In this document: one piece after another, positions 1 through 11,343 of the stretch
Numbering within the stretch: the stretch's first letter is position 1
Layout: each line of letters begins with the position of its first letter
Source of the DNA: Stromatinia cepivora
Taxonomy: Eukaryota > Ascomycota > Leotiomycetes > Helotiales > Sclerotiniaceae
Direction: 5' to 3'
NCBI GenBank assembly: GCA_014898415.1
Contig: RCTD01000014.1
Coordinates: 496,001-560,000, forward strand
DNA length: 64,000 nt
The notes under the pieces: model-generated
What the model saw: the letters and a program-made list of their open reading frames with translations, nothing else
Told to the model about the DNA's origin: nothing
Database searches by the model: none
Made by a program: the position numbers and the translations under genes

Positions 1-938
1 CACGAAATATCTCTGTCGCACCATCAAAACCTATGTTCTATCTTCTTCCGTCCGATCGTCGATGTGAACCTATATCAGCGCTTCAAATGCTTAATCTGGA
101 AAACATCGCAGATACTGAACTTGGCCTTACCGAGGATATGATGACTGAGAATGCAGGTCGTGGTATTGCTGAAGTCGGATTATCGGCTGTGAACAATGGA
201 GGTCGTGGTTTAACCCAAGGCAAGAAATCCGCCGTCCCCACGGTCATAGTCTTCGCGGGCAACAACAAAAGTGGTCTTCGAGCGGTTGCAGCTGGTCGAC
301 ATCTCCGAAACCACGGTCTCAACGTTGTAGTTTGTGTCCTTGGCCTTGAACGTGATTCCGAACTCTTGGTTGGACTACGTCGTCAAATCAAAGTTTTCCG
401 CGGTTTCGGCGGTAAGGTTTATACCAAAGCCGAACTTCTTGATTTTGTCAAAACTTTGAATGCACCTATTGATTTGATAATAGATGGTCTTCTCGGTCTC
501 ACAATGTCTTTTGAAGAGCTCCGAACTGGTGATCAAGCTACAGCCTACGAACTTATTGAATGGGCCAATAGAAATAAAGCAGCAGTTCTCGCCATTGATG
601 TCCCTACTGGTATTGATCCCACGAGCGGTAAGGTAAGTGTCATTGATGGGCGAAAATTATATATCTACGCGAGATATGTTGTTGCAATGGGAGCACCTAA
701 GAAAGGTCTATTAGAAGCAATGAGTATGGGCGAGGGAGTTGGTGATGAGGAGAAAATGGGATTAGGGATTACAAGCTTGAATGCGAAGGCGAGTGGGGAG
801 TGGCAACTTTCCGTTGCGGACGTTGGGCTAGGGATGGCGGTTTGGAAGAAAGCCGGAACGAGAGTTAGGAGGGGAGTGGAGTTTGAGGGGAGCTGGGTAT
901 TAGGAATGAGGTTTCAGAGCGGAGCGGGACTTGCATAG
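1..938 (+). CDS. EDC3: Enhancer of mRNA decapping 3, C-terminal YjeF_N domain (5' end outside window)
   Basis: The reading frame is open from the window edge (first full codon at base 3) to a TAG at 936-938, so the N-terminal LSm and FDF parts lie outside. What is visible is a YjeF_N Rossmann-like domain. It opens with an ISALQML...LGLTEDMMTENAGRGIAE segment, continues with a VIVFAGNNKSG loop, and has an IDVPTGIDPTSGK loop near the end. In the epimerase NAXE the equivalent loop is GxGNNGGDG; here it reads GNNKSGLRA, so catalytic residues are gone, as expected for Edc3. Edc3 is a P-body scaffold that dimerises through this domain and stimulates Dcp2 decapping (family knowledge). The ATG at 33 is internal, not the start. 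The gene is convergent with LIG4. NAXE itself is the alternative but is less likely. Confidence 0.88.
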   Translation, partial: RNISVAPSKPMFYLLPSDRRCEPISALQMLNLENIADTELGLTEDMMTENAGRGIAEVGLSAVNNGGRGLTQGKKSAVPTVIVFAGNNKSGLRAVAAGRHLRNHGLNVVVCVLGLERDSELLVGLRRQIKVFRGFGGKVYTKAELLDFVKTLNAPIDLIIDGLLGLTMSFEELRTGDQATAYELIEWANRNKAAVLAIDVPTGIDPTSGKVSVIDGRKLYIYARYVVAMGAPKKGLLEAMSMGEGVGDEEKMGLGITSLNAKASGEWQLSVADVGLGMAVWKKAGTRVRRGVEFEGSWVLGMRFQSGAGLA

Positions 939-1718
939 ATTTCGGGTTTGATTGCAGATTTCTTTCGTTTCTTGATGGGATTGTATGTTATGGGTTCAAA
1001 AGCATGAATTTTGGAACGGGGAGTGGAAATCAATAAATAGCATAGCATGGCGTTTTACTTGTTGCATATTTTTGGTATTGGCTAGCTTCTTGGCTGGCTA
1101 GGTATGGTGGGTCCTATGGCTGGCTTGATAGGGATGGGAATGAATTGAAACGAAATGGAATGAAATGATGTGGTTGCGATGCTTTGCTCGTCCATGGATG
1201 GAACAATAACATTATGAAAGGGGAGAAACGTGGAATAGATATTCGATATTATTATCGATGACAATGAAATATACTTTTTTATACTTTATTTTACGTTGAT
1301 ACACTTTGTTGATTGATTAGGTACTTTATGTTTCGTGAGTTGGCGAACCAATGATATTTGCCCAATGGGGCTGGTAAGATCTTACAAAGTGACTAGGAAA
1401 GGAAATGAGGAATGAGGAGTAAGGAGGTTTATACACATATTGAACTTGCACTATGAGTTTGGAGATGGTAACCTTACATGTATAATTTAGCTGGTGATGT
1501 TGATGCAGTCCGGTAGAGTGATAGAGTGAATATGTATTTGTTAATGCTTGATATGAGTGGATGTCGTCATGTATTGTGTATGATAATCTTGACTCGCAAC
1601 ATATCCGGGAAATCATTGATTTTGAAAAAATAACTCTGGAATGACTCCAGGACTTCAGGACTCCAGATAAATCCCCAACTCCAATCCCAGGTCCATTCGA
1701 CCGCCTAAAACCCCATCA
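939..1718. other. Convergent intergenic region EDC3/LIG4
   Basis: Spacer between two 3' ends. An AATAAA-like stretch (cAATAAATAG near 1030) could serve EDC3 polyadenylation. The rest is unique sequence of ordinary composition; short ORFs on the minus strand show no recognisable protein. Confidence 0.5.
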
Positions 1719-4700
1719 TCATAACTCCATCAAATAACGATTTTCATCCAGCCTCGTCTCCGCATCCCAAGAATCTCGGATCCATTTCCAGCTCACGAGA
1801 TGCGCCGTCCTCCCGCCCAATTCCCTTTTGATTTCCCGAATCTTCTCCTCCGAAATTTCTGCAAAGATTATATGCGTCACATCTTCCTTCTTGACTTGTG
1901 TCTCCACATCCTTTCCGCGCAGAACCACACCGCACGCAAATTCGAAGTGGTTCATCGCGATCCTAATATCGATATTAAGATCCCCTTCCTCGCCATCCGT
2001 TACCAAAATCCCTCGACATCCCCTAAACGTCCATCCTTTCAAATTTCCAAACCCCTTATCCTTTTCCGCCAACAGTGTCATAAACTTCGCCGCATCAAAT
2101 TGCGTATCCCCCTCAATCCTACCCATCCCATCCATAATCCCCCTTAACTCCTTCGGCCCCACATCCCGGCAATAAGGATCTCCGTATTGATCTGAATTTG
2201 CCGCAATCCTCTCCTTATCCTCTTCCCTCGCAAAAAGCATATGACCCGTCTCATACGGAATGACAAATCTCGACTTTCCCAACTTTGCATCTGTTTCCAT
2301 CTGCGCAATTGCATGTAATACCCATTGTGGTTTCACATATTTTTTTTTCCCGCTTTTGATTAGCGAGGCGACTTTGACGACGCGTTTGTCGGCAATGACA
2401 ATGATATCTTCTTTCGCACTAGGAGATTGATAGATTCGACCGCCGTTGTTCTTGATAATCGTTTCGATTTCCGCCTTGCTTTTCTTGACTGGTAGGATCA
2501 TATCGCTGAAGACGCAAAAATCCATGCCCTCGAACACGCCCGTGTTAGGTCCATCATACAACACTTTGCCATCGTCTTCGGTGCCTGCAATAACTTTCTC
2601 TCTCTTTATTCTCTTAGCAGCTCTCTTCTTCTTGTCAACTTTAAATTCATCATCTTTCCCCTCCTCAACCTTCGCTTTTAATTCCATGAATTCCTCGATT
2701 GAAAGAGCACTCTTCCAATCTTTATCCGGACGCAAACGTTTAAAGCGCGGGAAGCGAAGTGTGAGATTGGTGCGGAAGGAATCCGATATGCTAACTGATG
2801 CAGCTTTGACTTCTATGACGATGGAATCGTCTGGTTTTATCCAGACATCTGGTCGTTCTTTTTCTTGATGTGTGCCTGCTAATTCTATAAATTCGGTTGG
2901 TGGGGATTTGGCGTCCCATTTTATCCATTTTCCATTGGTTTGATGGCGGATAGCGGCATAGTCATCTGCGTTGAATCCACCACCTACTTTGAAGAATGAG
3001 AAACATTTCATGGGGTTTGCTCCTATCTTGTGGTTAGTATGTGTTTGTTGTTTGAGGAGAGAGGAAAACATCTTACCGATTCTGATATGTTTGTCATCAA
3101 CACGCAAACCACATAAGAATGATGCTAGATTTCCTCCTCGGTAACCTGAGCCATAATAGCCACCAATTATTATACAGTCCAAGGACTCTCCAAATCCAGT
3201 CATGTATTCAGGTTTGACTTTCATCCAATCATCGTTCCGACTGTTTAGCCTATACATCGATCGTGGATTCTTCAACACCAATCCCTCGGATCCTTCCGCG
3301 ACGATTTTTCGCAGGGCAGGATCGACTTCGGAAGATGATTTGGCGGGTGTAAAATTATGCTTTTCGATACGTCCCTCGACATTTTGAACGGATGACTCCA
3401 ATACTTTACGCCTGTCTTTCAAGGTGTATTTTGTGATATTTTTTCCGTTAACATACAAGCAGTCAAAGACTTTGAAGACGGGCCTAGCCGCTGTGGTAGA
3501 GAATGGATCCTTTCCTCCTGATATTGCGGCAGTTTTCAGAGTGCCAAATGCCACCATCTTATTCGTAACAGGATCCCATGTGATCATCTCGCCATCCAAT
3601 ATGATACTACTTACTCTTGGATCGAAGGCGTTCTTCATATGTCTTGTCAGTGCTGAATTGTCGTCCTCAAAACCATTGCCATAGAGATATGTGTAATCTT
3701 TACCCTTTCGAGACCACCAAGTAAAACGGCGACCCCCTGGAATATCATCATTCTCCTCCATGTGCATCTGGATTCTTTCGCCGTCCAATTTTTCCTCGAT
3801 CCAAAATTCTGAATCGTTGTCCTTATCGTGGGGATTTTGGGCACACATTTTTTCAACCATTTTCTCGAATGAATTTGACATGAATTGTGCGAGTTGAGGT
3901 TGGAAACATGACATCAATTCCACACCCGTCTCATCAGCTTCTAAGGTGACATTGGGATCCGAAAGTTCCCAACAGACTCGACGGAGACTAGAAGAAACAT
4001 TGAAAAGCGCTTCTCCATCCGGATGCCAGAGCTATAGCAATGAATTAGTAAAATATTAGAGAGATTCGCCAGCAACTTACATTAAGAAAAGTCTTTTCTG
4101 AAGCACCAATTTTCATCTGTCGAAGAATCATTCGAATCAACCATACTAATTCCTCCGCATTCATCCTCTGATAAAATTCTCGAAAGATAGGCAATTGATG
4201 TTCTTCCTTCTGCGCCAAAGCGAGTTTGTCAAGCATCTCATTAACCTCCCCAATAGTCATATCTCCAACCTTCTGTCGCATGGGTCGTTTCGACAAAACC
4301 TCATAACACCTACCAGGAAAATCTCCCGAATTAGCACTCGGAGGACCACGTGCAGGAAGTTTCCAATTAATGAGATTATATCCATCATCCGAATCTTTAG
4401 ACAGATTCAAAAGCTTGATAATGAGTCTTCCGACCGAAGCTTCTTTTAGTCCGTACATAGCTCGATCGCGATCTTTTTCGGGAAGAATAAGTCGTAACGC
4501 GGGATAGAAATCATCGCCCACTTCGCTGCGCCATCGTGACATGAATCGGACAATGATGTTCTTTCGTATTTCATTAGGAGAAAGATTATTAGGTCCATGT
4601 GGTCCTAGTTTCTTGCGCGCAGCGGCTGGACCTGGCTTTTTATTCTTGTTGGCTTCAAGAGGATCGAAGAGAGATTGGAATAATTCGTGGAATGGTAATG

Positions 4701-4900
4701 TTTTTCCATGATTACGAGGACGATCTGGATATCTTTCATTTTGATTAGATTTGATAATAATTGGAATGATTTCCGATTGATTTGACTTACTTGTCGTTAA
4801 ACTCTTCTTTACTAATGGTGCTATATGCATATTGACGTTCATCATCAGCTATAGCCTCGGGACTTGGCTTCTTATTTTTATTCTGTTGACTTGATGCCAT
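1719..4900 (-). CDS. LIG4: DNA ligase IV (non-homologous end joining)
   Basis: ATP-dependent DNA ligase that seals double-strand breaks with Xrcc4/Lif1 in the nucleus. I read four exons: 4900-4791, 4732-4081, 4031-3077 and 3022-1719, joined in frame to 1,006 residues, the usual size for fungal Lig4. The start ATG at 4900 has a good context (ACCATGG). Introns are 58, 48 and 54 nt, all with GTAAGN donors. The N-terminal DNA-binding domain spans roughly residues 40-270. The adenylation motif EKLDGER has its lysine at about 335, DGEM is near 400 and EGLVLK near 503-508. Two BRCT domains follow, at about 735-830 and 910-1006, with the Xrcc4-binding linker between them, ending HLVSWKWIRDSW. The third intron is in frame without stops, so a gene finder could miss it. 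A CACGTG box lies about 120 bp upstream (5020-5025). Confidence 0.96.
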
Positions 4901-5257
4901 GGTTCATGATGTTGTGTTTTATTAAATTGGAAAATAATTGAAAGTTGATTTCTTAAGTAGATCTCTTTGACGGCTCAAGAGATCAGGTTGCCTAGCCAAG
5001 CGCGATATTATCACGTCGTCACGTGTGCACGGCAATTCCTCGGTCTTTTTTCGCCGAGGTCTTAGCACCCAGACCTAGAGCGAGTTTGAGTGCAATTTGG
5101 TGTTTAATCACAAAATAACTACAACACTTACTATCTCCAATGAGAAGTGCAGCCACGGCCTGTCGATTCAAGTTTCGAAAGACTTTTAAAGAGCTGAATG
5201 GCTACTTGCTGTAATGTTGCTAGACTAAGGTGTTTGTGATCGTGTGCTGGATGGACC
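4901..5257. promoter_or_regulatory. LIG4 upstream region
   Basis: Spacer between the LIG4 start and the P450 relic. It carries a palindromic CACGTG at 5020-5025 inside GTCACGTGTGCAC. No gene was recognised. Confidence 0.4.
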
Positions 5258-6178
5258 ATGTTACCGCTACACCCAGTAGATATTCCAGAGTTCTCGAGTT
5301 ATCAGCGAGAAATCGAAAGAGATGTTTACCAATTTTGTGGCTGTTATATTGCAAATTACTCAGCTTTACAAATTCTCGCAGCAATTCTTGCGATTCATTC
5401 CTTCTTTTGTCAATTATTAACCCTACTTCACCCTGTCCCGATAGCGTGGCTCAAAGTTGGCTGCAGCGACCGGCTGGTATGAAACATACTATCAGTTGAT
5501 GAAGAATGGAAAAGGAGATTTCACATCCAGGATCAATGAAATGCTCAAGATCTATCCTATGCTCGAATGAATATTCCCTTCAATTTAACCTTTACGCCGG
5601 CCCGGATGTTTATCTTTGCAGGACCAGTCTTTCGTATAAATCCTCATGCCATTAATATACATGATTCAGAATACTACGAGACTGTATATTCTCATGAACA
5701 AACATCGACAATCCAGGTTGTGTTGTGTATCAGTTTGGAACCCCTGGGACTATCTGTGGAATGATGAATCAGGAACCTCACCGTCAGTGCAAAAATAATG
5801 CTCTTGCCATTTCCCCACAAACGAAATTTATCAGACAAAGTGCCGCAGATTAGGAACCATGTAGCAAGATTCCTGATAGGCTGTGAACACAGTATGCAGA
5901 CGCCGATAACCCCTTGAGTCTGTTAACCTTTTCTTGGTATACAGCAGACGTGATTCCATTGCAACATATTCATTTGATTGCATCTTTGATTATTTGGACT
6001 CGCCAGAGTTAGGGAACCGTTTTATTGTTTCATTAAATGATTTCCAGGGTTTTGCACATTACTTCTTTTAAATCTCATGCCTTTTTAAATTGTTAGCCAA
6101 GTGCCTGAATGAGTCATTGGAGCTCTTCAGCCAGCAATGGAACCACGGATCTCTGCTCTGGCTCGCTGACAGCTCACA
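5258..6178 (+). pseudogene. Cytochrome P450 relic (N-terminal half, frameshifted)
   Basis: Collinear P450 fragments occur in different frames. 5258-5437 gives a hydrophobic anchor then LLTLLHP. From about 5434 a shifted frame reads an interrupted hinge (TLSR, stop, RGSKLAAATGWYETYY), matching the LSRFPGPKLAAATGWYE type of hinge, to a stop near 5571. 5621-5704 reads GPVFRINPHAINIHDSEYYE, the usual segment after an intron; the preceding TTTGCAG looks like its acceptor but I see no donor. 5731-5815 reads FGTPGTICGMMNQEPHRQ, the helix C region with its H-R. 5922-6066 reads SIATYSF and LDSPELGNRF. 6092-6178 reads VSQVPE, stop, VIGALQPAMEPR. At least two stops look like single transitions (TGG to TGA, CGA to TGA). 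The I-helix, ExxR and heme-cysteine regions are not found downstream, so this is a truncated relic. Confidence 0.8.
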
Positions 6179-8155
6179 GCCTAGCTTTTCAACTTCTTAT
6201 GGTAGCCTTGCTCGCTGGTCTCATATTCAATGCACCAAAGCTCTATCATACCAAAATTACAGCATTCTGGCCGGAACGCCTGTATCGCGCGTCTCCTGGC
6301 ATGCTCATCACGATGAGTCCGTATTTCCGTCTAGCTTCTCCTTTGTCCCTGCGCGTTGAAGAAACAATCCCAAAAGCCCCAATTGCAATCAAAACCCTGT
6401 CGCGACTTACCATGTTCCTTGGCAAAGGGACACTCATGTGCTTGGTATGCAGCTGGCCTATGTAAAAGTGTAATTTTGCATTAGCATCATGTTTTGAAAC
6501 TTCAACTCGAGCTGTTTGAGACTTAATGGGTGGATGTGGATTGTTACTTAGATCAAATCACGACATCTCCGCAAGTGCTCTGCCGTCGCCAAGGTGAAAT
6601 TCGACAGCGCGGCTGCAGTTTCGGTGACTGAGTGTAGAGAACTCATCTATATCAACAACACTTTAATTCGCAGCCTCCCACCCCCGCAGTTGCGAGACCA
6701 ACGGCGAAATGAATATCTCCTTTACAGTCCCTGCAGCTAAGAAAGCCAAGCCAAAGTCTTTGCATCCACTGATAATCTCCAGCGTTTTTATCTCCACCTC
6801 AAGTGAACTCATATCCATTTCGTAGACACAATTGCTACTAAATCGTTAATATATAACTACTTGATGGTTTTTGACGGCACTATGGTGAACCTACCACTAA
6901 GATATGGACTGGACTACCTTACTACCTATGCCTCCTAAAGTATAGTGTTGTCGCTATGGTGAGATTGCTGCACTTACTATACCATATGCTTTCAGCAAAA
7001 TACTCCACATCTTATCACACCACTAGTAATGATACAAGGGCGTCTTGGTGAAATTTTTCAATGTAGATGATTTTGCCGTAAGTGATACTCTGTGGTAAAT
7101 GAAGACACCTAGTTGTTGAATTTTAGTTCTAGCTAGACACTCACTTGGGTGATATTTCGGCTTCTGGAGTAGCTTCTTATTCGCATGCTGGAGTACCTAG
7201 AGAGAGTAAAGATATGACGGAAGAATATCAAGAAGCTTATATTAATATATATGTATATTTATATATATATTATTCGAGGTTCTTGTCTTGGGGTAGAATA
7301 TAAGTAAGGAGTATATGCGAGGAAAGCGAGGAAAGATATTTTATTTACGAGACGCTCGCTTGCTTGAGAAGGGAAAGGGTACGGTGCGAAGTTGCGGGAT
7401 CAATATAAAAAGTTAACTAGTGAGAATTTATAAGACATAATAGAATTAGCATAACAAGTAAAGACGAATCGGCGCCTATTGAATTTAGCTGCGAACGCAG
7501 CTCATGGCGTGATAATGTGAACGGTGGGAAATTTGCATAATCTTTGGGCTGTAGGCCATGAGGATCGAAGTTGCTGAAAATTTTTGGCGTATAGACAAGA
7601 TAAGGCGATGGGTATTTGATATTTGATCCATTAGTAAAGGGCTATTGAGGATTCAATTCATTGGCTATCGTAAGCTGTTGGTAAAAAGGATTTAGTCCGG
7701 TAATTGTATTGTACTATGTGTACTGGGAATTCATGCTCGCAGAATAGCGTGGTGAGTAGTAAGTAGCTGGTCTATTTTGTTTTGCTGTGCTGGTGATATG
7801 GATATAGATGAGATTTATATCACTTCATTCATCATAACACCTAGACAGTAGCAGTAGCTCATATCTTTTCTCGAAGATATATAATCTTACAAAACATATA
7901 ATATATATATATACAAGTAGCCATTCATACACTATACAAAGTAAATTAAAGTAAATTAGTAATTTCAAACGTCATATATCTATCGAAGACTCCATCTATC
8001 CTATTTTGATCATTACTCCCTGACATGCATCCAGGATGCATAATAATAATATCCCAAACTCACACTCATACTCATACTCATACCCCTACCCCAACTGCCA
8101 TCCTGAATGCAAAATCTGAATCCTGAATCCGATTTTACAACGTTCGCTCTTTAGG

Positions 8156-8190
<35 letters not shown>

Positions 8191-8580
8191 AGTATCAAGA
8201 TTCAAGCGCAACCAACGCATCCATTCAATACAGTGCAATACAAAACAATATTTCCATCCCAGCCGTGCTAATATATCAATATCAATATCAATATGAATAT
8301 CAATACAATTTGTACAAACCAGCACAAGCATCCGACCGAATCCCACCCATCTCTTATTTACTCTATGTATACCTACCGACCTACCTACCTATCTACAAAC
8401 TCAACTCATCCACAGACTAGACTAGCGCGAGCTATCTATTGAAAATCTATAATCCTTCTTCTTCTATGAAACTCCCATCCGTTATCCTGCATAGCTTCTC
8501 CATTCCCCAATTCCCCAATACCCCATTCCATTTCAACTTCAACCTCCAATTACCCCTTCTATCCATCTCTCCAAACAAAA
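6179..8580. other. Intergenic region, no recognised gene
   Basis: 2.4 kb of mostly unique sequence between the P450 relic and the IRS4 3' end. A short frame from about 6709 (MNISFTVPAAKKAKP...) resembles the start of a basic splicing-type protein but stops after about 38 codons. TA-rich microsatellites lie near 7238-7275 and 7894-7915. No RNA gene was seen. Confidence 0.4.
8156..8191. repeat. (CTAT)n microsatellite
   Basis: About nine uninterrupted copies of a four-base CTAT unit in the 3' flank of the IRS4-like gene. Confidence 0.9.
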
Positions 8581-11343
8581 CTAGGACCTAATTTTAATCC
8601 CACCCATTCCCCCCGCACTCCCCCAAACACTAGATCCTACCCTACCTGGTAACTTTCTCCCCTTCAACCTCTGATCAATAAGCCACAATCCCACCACAAA
8701 CTCATCTTTTTCCAATCTTCCTCCCGCTTTCGCATTCGCCACAAGTCGACTTCTGTAGCCCCTCCCCTCAACCAAGTCCCAAACTTCTTCTAATACATCT
8801 CCACCCAACCGACTCCTTTCCCAGATATCTCTAATCACTACTCCGGGCACAGTATCCACCGCGTCCTCGACTTCTACCGTTTTCCCCTCCTGATCAATCT
8901 TATATGGATAAAGTCCTTTGTTACTAGCCCATACAGCTTCATATCTTTTTCTCTCCCTTTCTGTGATACCATCTCTCCAACGTTTCCGATTTCCCTCATT
9001 ATGTTTATTCGGATGTTTTTTAACCAAATGTTTTTTAGCCCTTCTCTTTTCTCCATCTCCTTCTTCTTCCTTGAGTTCTTTTCCCGTTTTAGGTTTCCTC
9101 ATCGTAGTTTTCATTATTGGGACTCCAGCTGCAGATCCATTGTTCTGAGGAGGTGTGGGCGTCCTGGAATTATCGGAATGGAAGATATGTAAATTTTTAT
9201 GTCGTCGAGTAGGAGGAGGAGCTGGGGGCCGAATACTTCCAGAAGATATGGAAGGAGTGGAAGCACGGGATGAGGCGAGAGATCCAGCTACGATGGCGTT
9301 GGCCAGGGAATCGACATTCATTGGGGGTATGGAGGATGTCTGATGCCGTTTTTGCTGCGCTATTTTTGCACGGAATGACGGGGATCTGGGTTCAGGTTGG
9401 GAAGAGGCGGAGACGAAGGAATCATCTGAAGATCCATCATCATCGTCATCATTGTTGTTGTAGGACTGTTCCGATACTGGAGGTTCGGATGTCGGTTTAA
9501 GTTTGGAAGATTTAGGCGGTGTCTTGGTTGAAGAAGAACGTCTTGGAGGTTGGGTGGGAGGTTTTAAGGATGGTTCATTTCGGTCAGCCGGTTTTAAAAT
9601 AGGAGAATGCATTGAGAGTGGCCGAGGAGCGTGCACTTGAGGCTTTGCAGATTGGGTTTCCGATGCAGGAGCATTACCAGGCGTGCGTCGTGGGGGCGGT
9701 ATGGAAGGTTTTTGTACTGGTGATTTTGAGAGTGATTCGGTGGATTCCAAAGCACGAGGAGATGTAGGTCGAATAGATTGCAATGAGGGCTTCGCTAATG
9801 GTTTGGTAGGCGGAGGGCCATGAGAAGAAATAGGCCGAGAAAGCTTTTGTATTGAGGGCTTTGTAGAAAGGTTAGGTGATGGGCCATGAGAAGAAACAGG
9901 TCGAGTATTATGTATGACAGGCTTCTGCGCCAGAGGTTTCGGAGATGGCTTCGAAGCTACGGAGCCAGGAGTATGGGAGGAAGCAGGTCGAGGTTGTACT
10001 GCAGGCTTTGAGGTAGACTTTGTTCCTTCAGATATAGGGCCTTGGGAAGAAGAAGGTCGGGGTTGTACCGAAGCCTTCGCAGCAGACTTCTTTGGCTCCA
10101 GCTCCGGCGCATGAGAAGAAACAATTTGAGGTTGTACTGCAGGTTTTGCAGGTGACTTCAATTCCTTAGAAATAGAGGCTTCTGAAGAAGTATTCCGAGG
10201 TTGTATCGCAGGTTTCGTAGCAGATGACTTCACTGACTCCACGTCCGGCGCGTGAGAAGAAACCGGTCTCGTCAGCCCTACCGGTCTCAAAACAGGTATA
10301 GGCGCATGACTTGAAGCCGGTCTCCTCAAACTACCCTGCCTACCCACAACCCCACTCCCTCTATCACTACCACTCTCCCCGCCTCCTCCCGTACCTCCTT
10401 TCTTCACTCCCCTATTCGTCTGCTCCCACATCCCCACCAAATTAGACGTCGGAGGAATACTCGATACATCCAACCTCCTATCCAGACTATCAATCGAACT
10501 CGCGTAACTTTGTCTCCTGCTCATTAATGGACTTCCTTGTTTCCCTATTCCTTCCCCTATACCCATCCCCTGACTCTGACTTGGACTACTCTCCCTACTC
10601 CTTTTTGCCGCCAAATTCGCCGCCATGAAGGCCGCCGAACTATTCTTCATATTCGCGCTATGTTCCGGCGTGCTATTCCCACTACCAGAAAACGGAGGTA
10701 GTAGGTGTCCGTTGGATCTCTGCTTTCGTTTTTGGAGCCCCGTGTGTCCAATTTGATATTCCGGCCTTCCGCTAATACTTCCTCCATCGGTCGTCTGAGA
10801 TTCTCCCGTTTTCTCACTCCCTAGTATCTGTTGTCCATATCCCATCCCCTCATTCATCACCGAAACTTTCGACGGACTTCTCGTTCTTCCTCCTCCTCCG
10901 CCAGTGTGCCCTCCAATCCCAACCTTCGCAGCAGCCGCCAATGCCCCATCCTTCCCATTCAAACCCTTCTCCGCTAATTGCACATTCCCCTTATTCGGAA
11001 CCGGCGGCACCGCTCTCACTTTCGATCTTCCCTCCTTCGCATTTGAAAAAGCCAAAGAAGCACCCGTCAACGCTGCATTTTGCGCAGCTGCTATCCCTCT
11101 TCCCGTTTCTGTTCCTACTCCTCCTATATGTATATTGCTCAAAGAATTGATACTCGGATTATGATTAATCCGCGAAGACGGAGATGTAGTCGAATGCAAA
11201 GTCGAAGCCGAAGCCGAAGCCGAATTCTCAAAGACAGCAGATTGTTGTGTATTCCTCGCGGTAGTACTCGTACCAGATACCGGTCGAGTAACCTTCATCA
11301 TCTTCGTATCACCAGCATCACCATCGAAATTTGGATCCGCCAT
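8581..11343 (-). CDS. IRS4: IRS4-like EH-domain protein
   Basis: Single exon of 920 residues, from ATG at 11343 to TAG at 8581. The C-terminal third is diagnostic of fungal Irs4/Tax4 (increased rDNA silencing) proteins. A basic [18 protein letters not shown] segment (about 770-787) is followed by an EH domain at about 787-900, including [43 protein letters not shown] and [21 protein letters not shown] domains bind NPF peptides; yeast Irs4 links to the phosphoinositide phosphatase Inp51 and to silencing (family knowledge). The loop between the two EF-hand helices carries an insertion (about residues 860-877), so calcium binding there is doubtful. Residues 1-780 are low-complexity, Ser/Pro-rich and presumably disordered. 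Residues 340-575 hold a degenerate proline repeat (see finding). An acidic [14 protein letters not shown] stretch lies near 630. Confidence 0.88.
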   Translation of the reverse strand: MADPNFDGDAGDTKMMKVTRPVSGTSTTARNTQQSAVFENSASASASTLHSTTSPSSRINHNPSINSLSNIHIGGVGTETGRGIAAAQNAALTGASLAFSNAKEGRSKVRAVPPVPNKGNVQLAEKGLNGKDGALAAAAKVGIGGHTGGGGGRTRSPSKVSVMNEGMGYGQQILGSEKTGESQTTDGGSISGRPEYQIGHTGLQKRKQRSNGHLLPPFSGSGNSTPEHSANMKNSSAAFMAANLAAKRSRESSPSQSQGMGIGEGIGKQGSPLMSRRQSYASSIDSLDRRLDVSSIPPTSNLVGMWEQTNRGVKKGGTGGGGESGSDRGSGVVGRQGSLRRPASSHAPIPVLRPVGLTRPVSSHAPDVESVKSSATKPAIQPRNTSSEASISKELKSPAKPAVQPQIVSSHAPELEPKKSAAKASVQPRPSSSQGPISEGTKSTSKPAVQPRPASSHTPGSVASKPSPKPLAQKPVIHNTRPVSSHGPSPNLSTKPSIQKLSRPISSHGPPPTKPLAKPSLQSIRPTSPRALESTESLSKSPVQKPSIPPPRRTPGNAPASETQSAKPQVHAPRPLSMHSPILKPADRNEPSLKPPTQPPRRSSSTKTPPKSSKLKPTSEPPVSEQSYNNNDDDDDGSSDDSFVSASSQPEPRSPSFRAKIAQQKRHQTSSIPPMNVDSLANAIVAGSLASSRASTPSISSGSIRPPAPPPTRRHKNLHIFHSDNSRTPTPPQNNGSAAGVPIMKTTMRKPKTGKELKEEEGDGEKRRAKKHLVKKHPNKHNEGNRKRWRDGITERERKRYEAVWASNKGLYPYKIDQEGKTVEVEDAVDTVPGVVIRDIWERSRLGGDVLEEVWDLVEGRGYRSRLVANAKAGGRLEKDEFVVGLWLIDQRLKGRKLPGRVGSSVWGSAGGMGGIKIRS
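9619..10326 (-). repeat. Degenerate RPxSSHAP/KPAxQPR coding repeat in IRS4-like gene
   Basis: Residues about 340-575 contain roughly ten imperfect units of 20-35 residues. The core reads RPxSSHxP followed by a lysine-serine spacer and KPxxQ(P/K). Clear units include [57 protein letters not shown] and RPTSPRA. Divergence between units is high, so the repeat is old. Confidence 0.8.

Noticed and set aside
5258..6178. Functional cytochrome P450 with introns
   Set aside because: Stops and frame shifts fall within conserved segments, donor sites are missing and the heme-binding end is absent.
6109..6465. 118-codon plus-strand frame downstream of the P450 relic
   Set aside because: It is out of frame with the P450 segment at 6,092-6,178, which better explains its first part; the rest has no domain.
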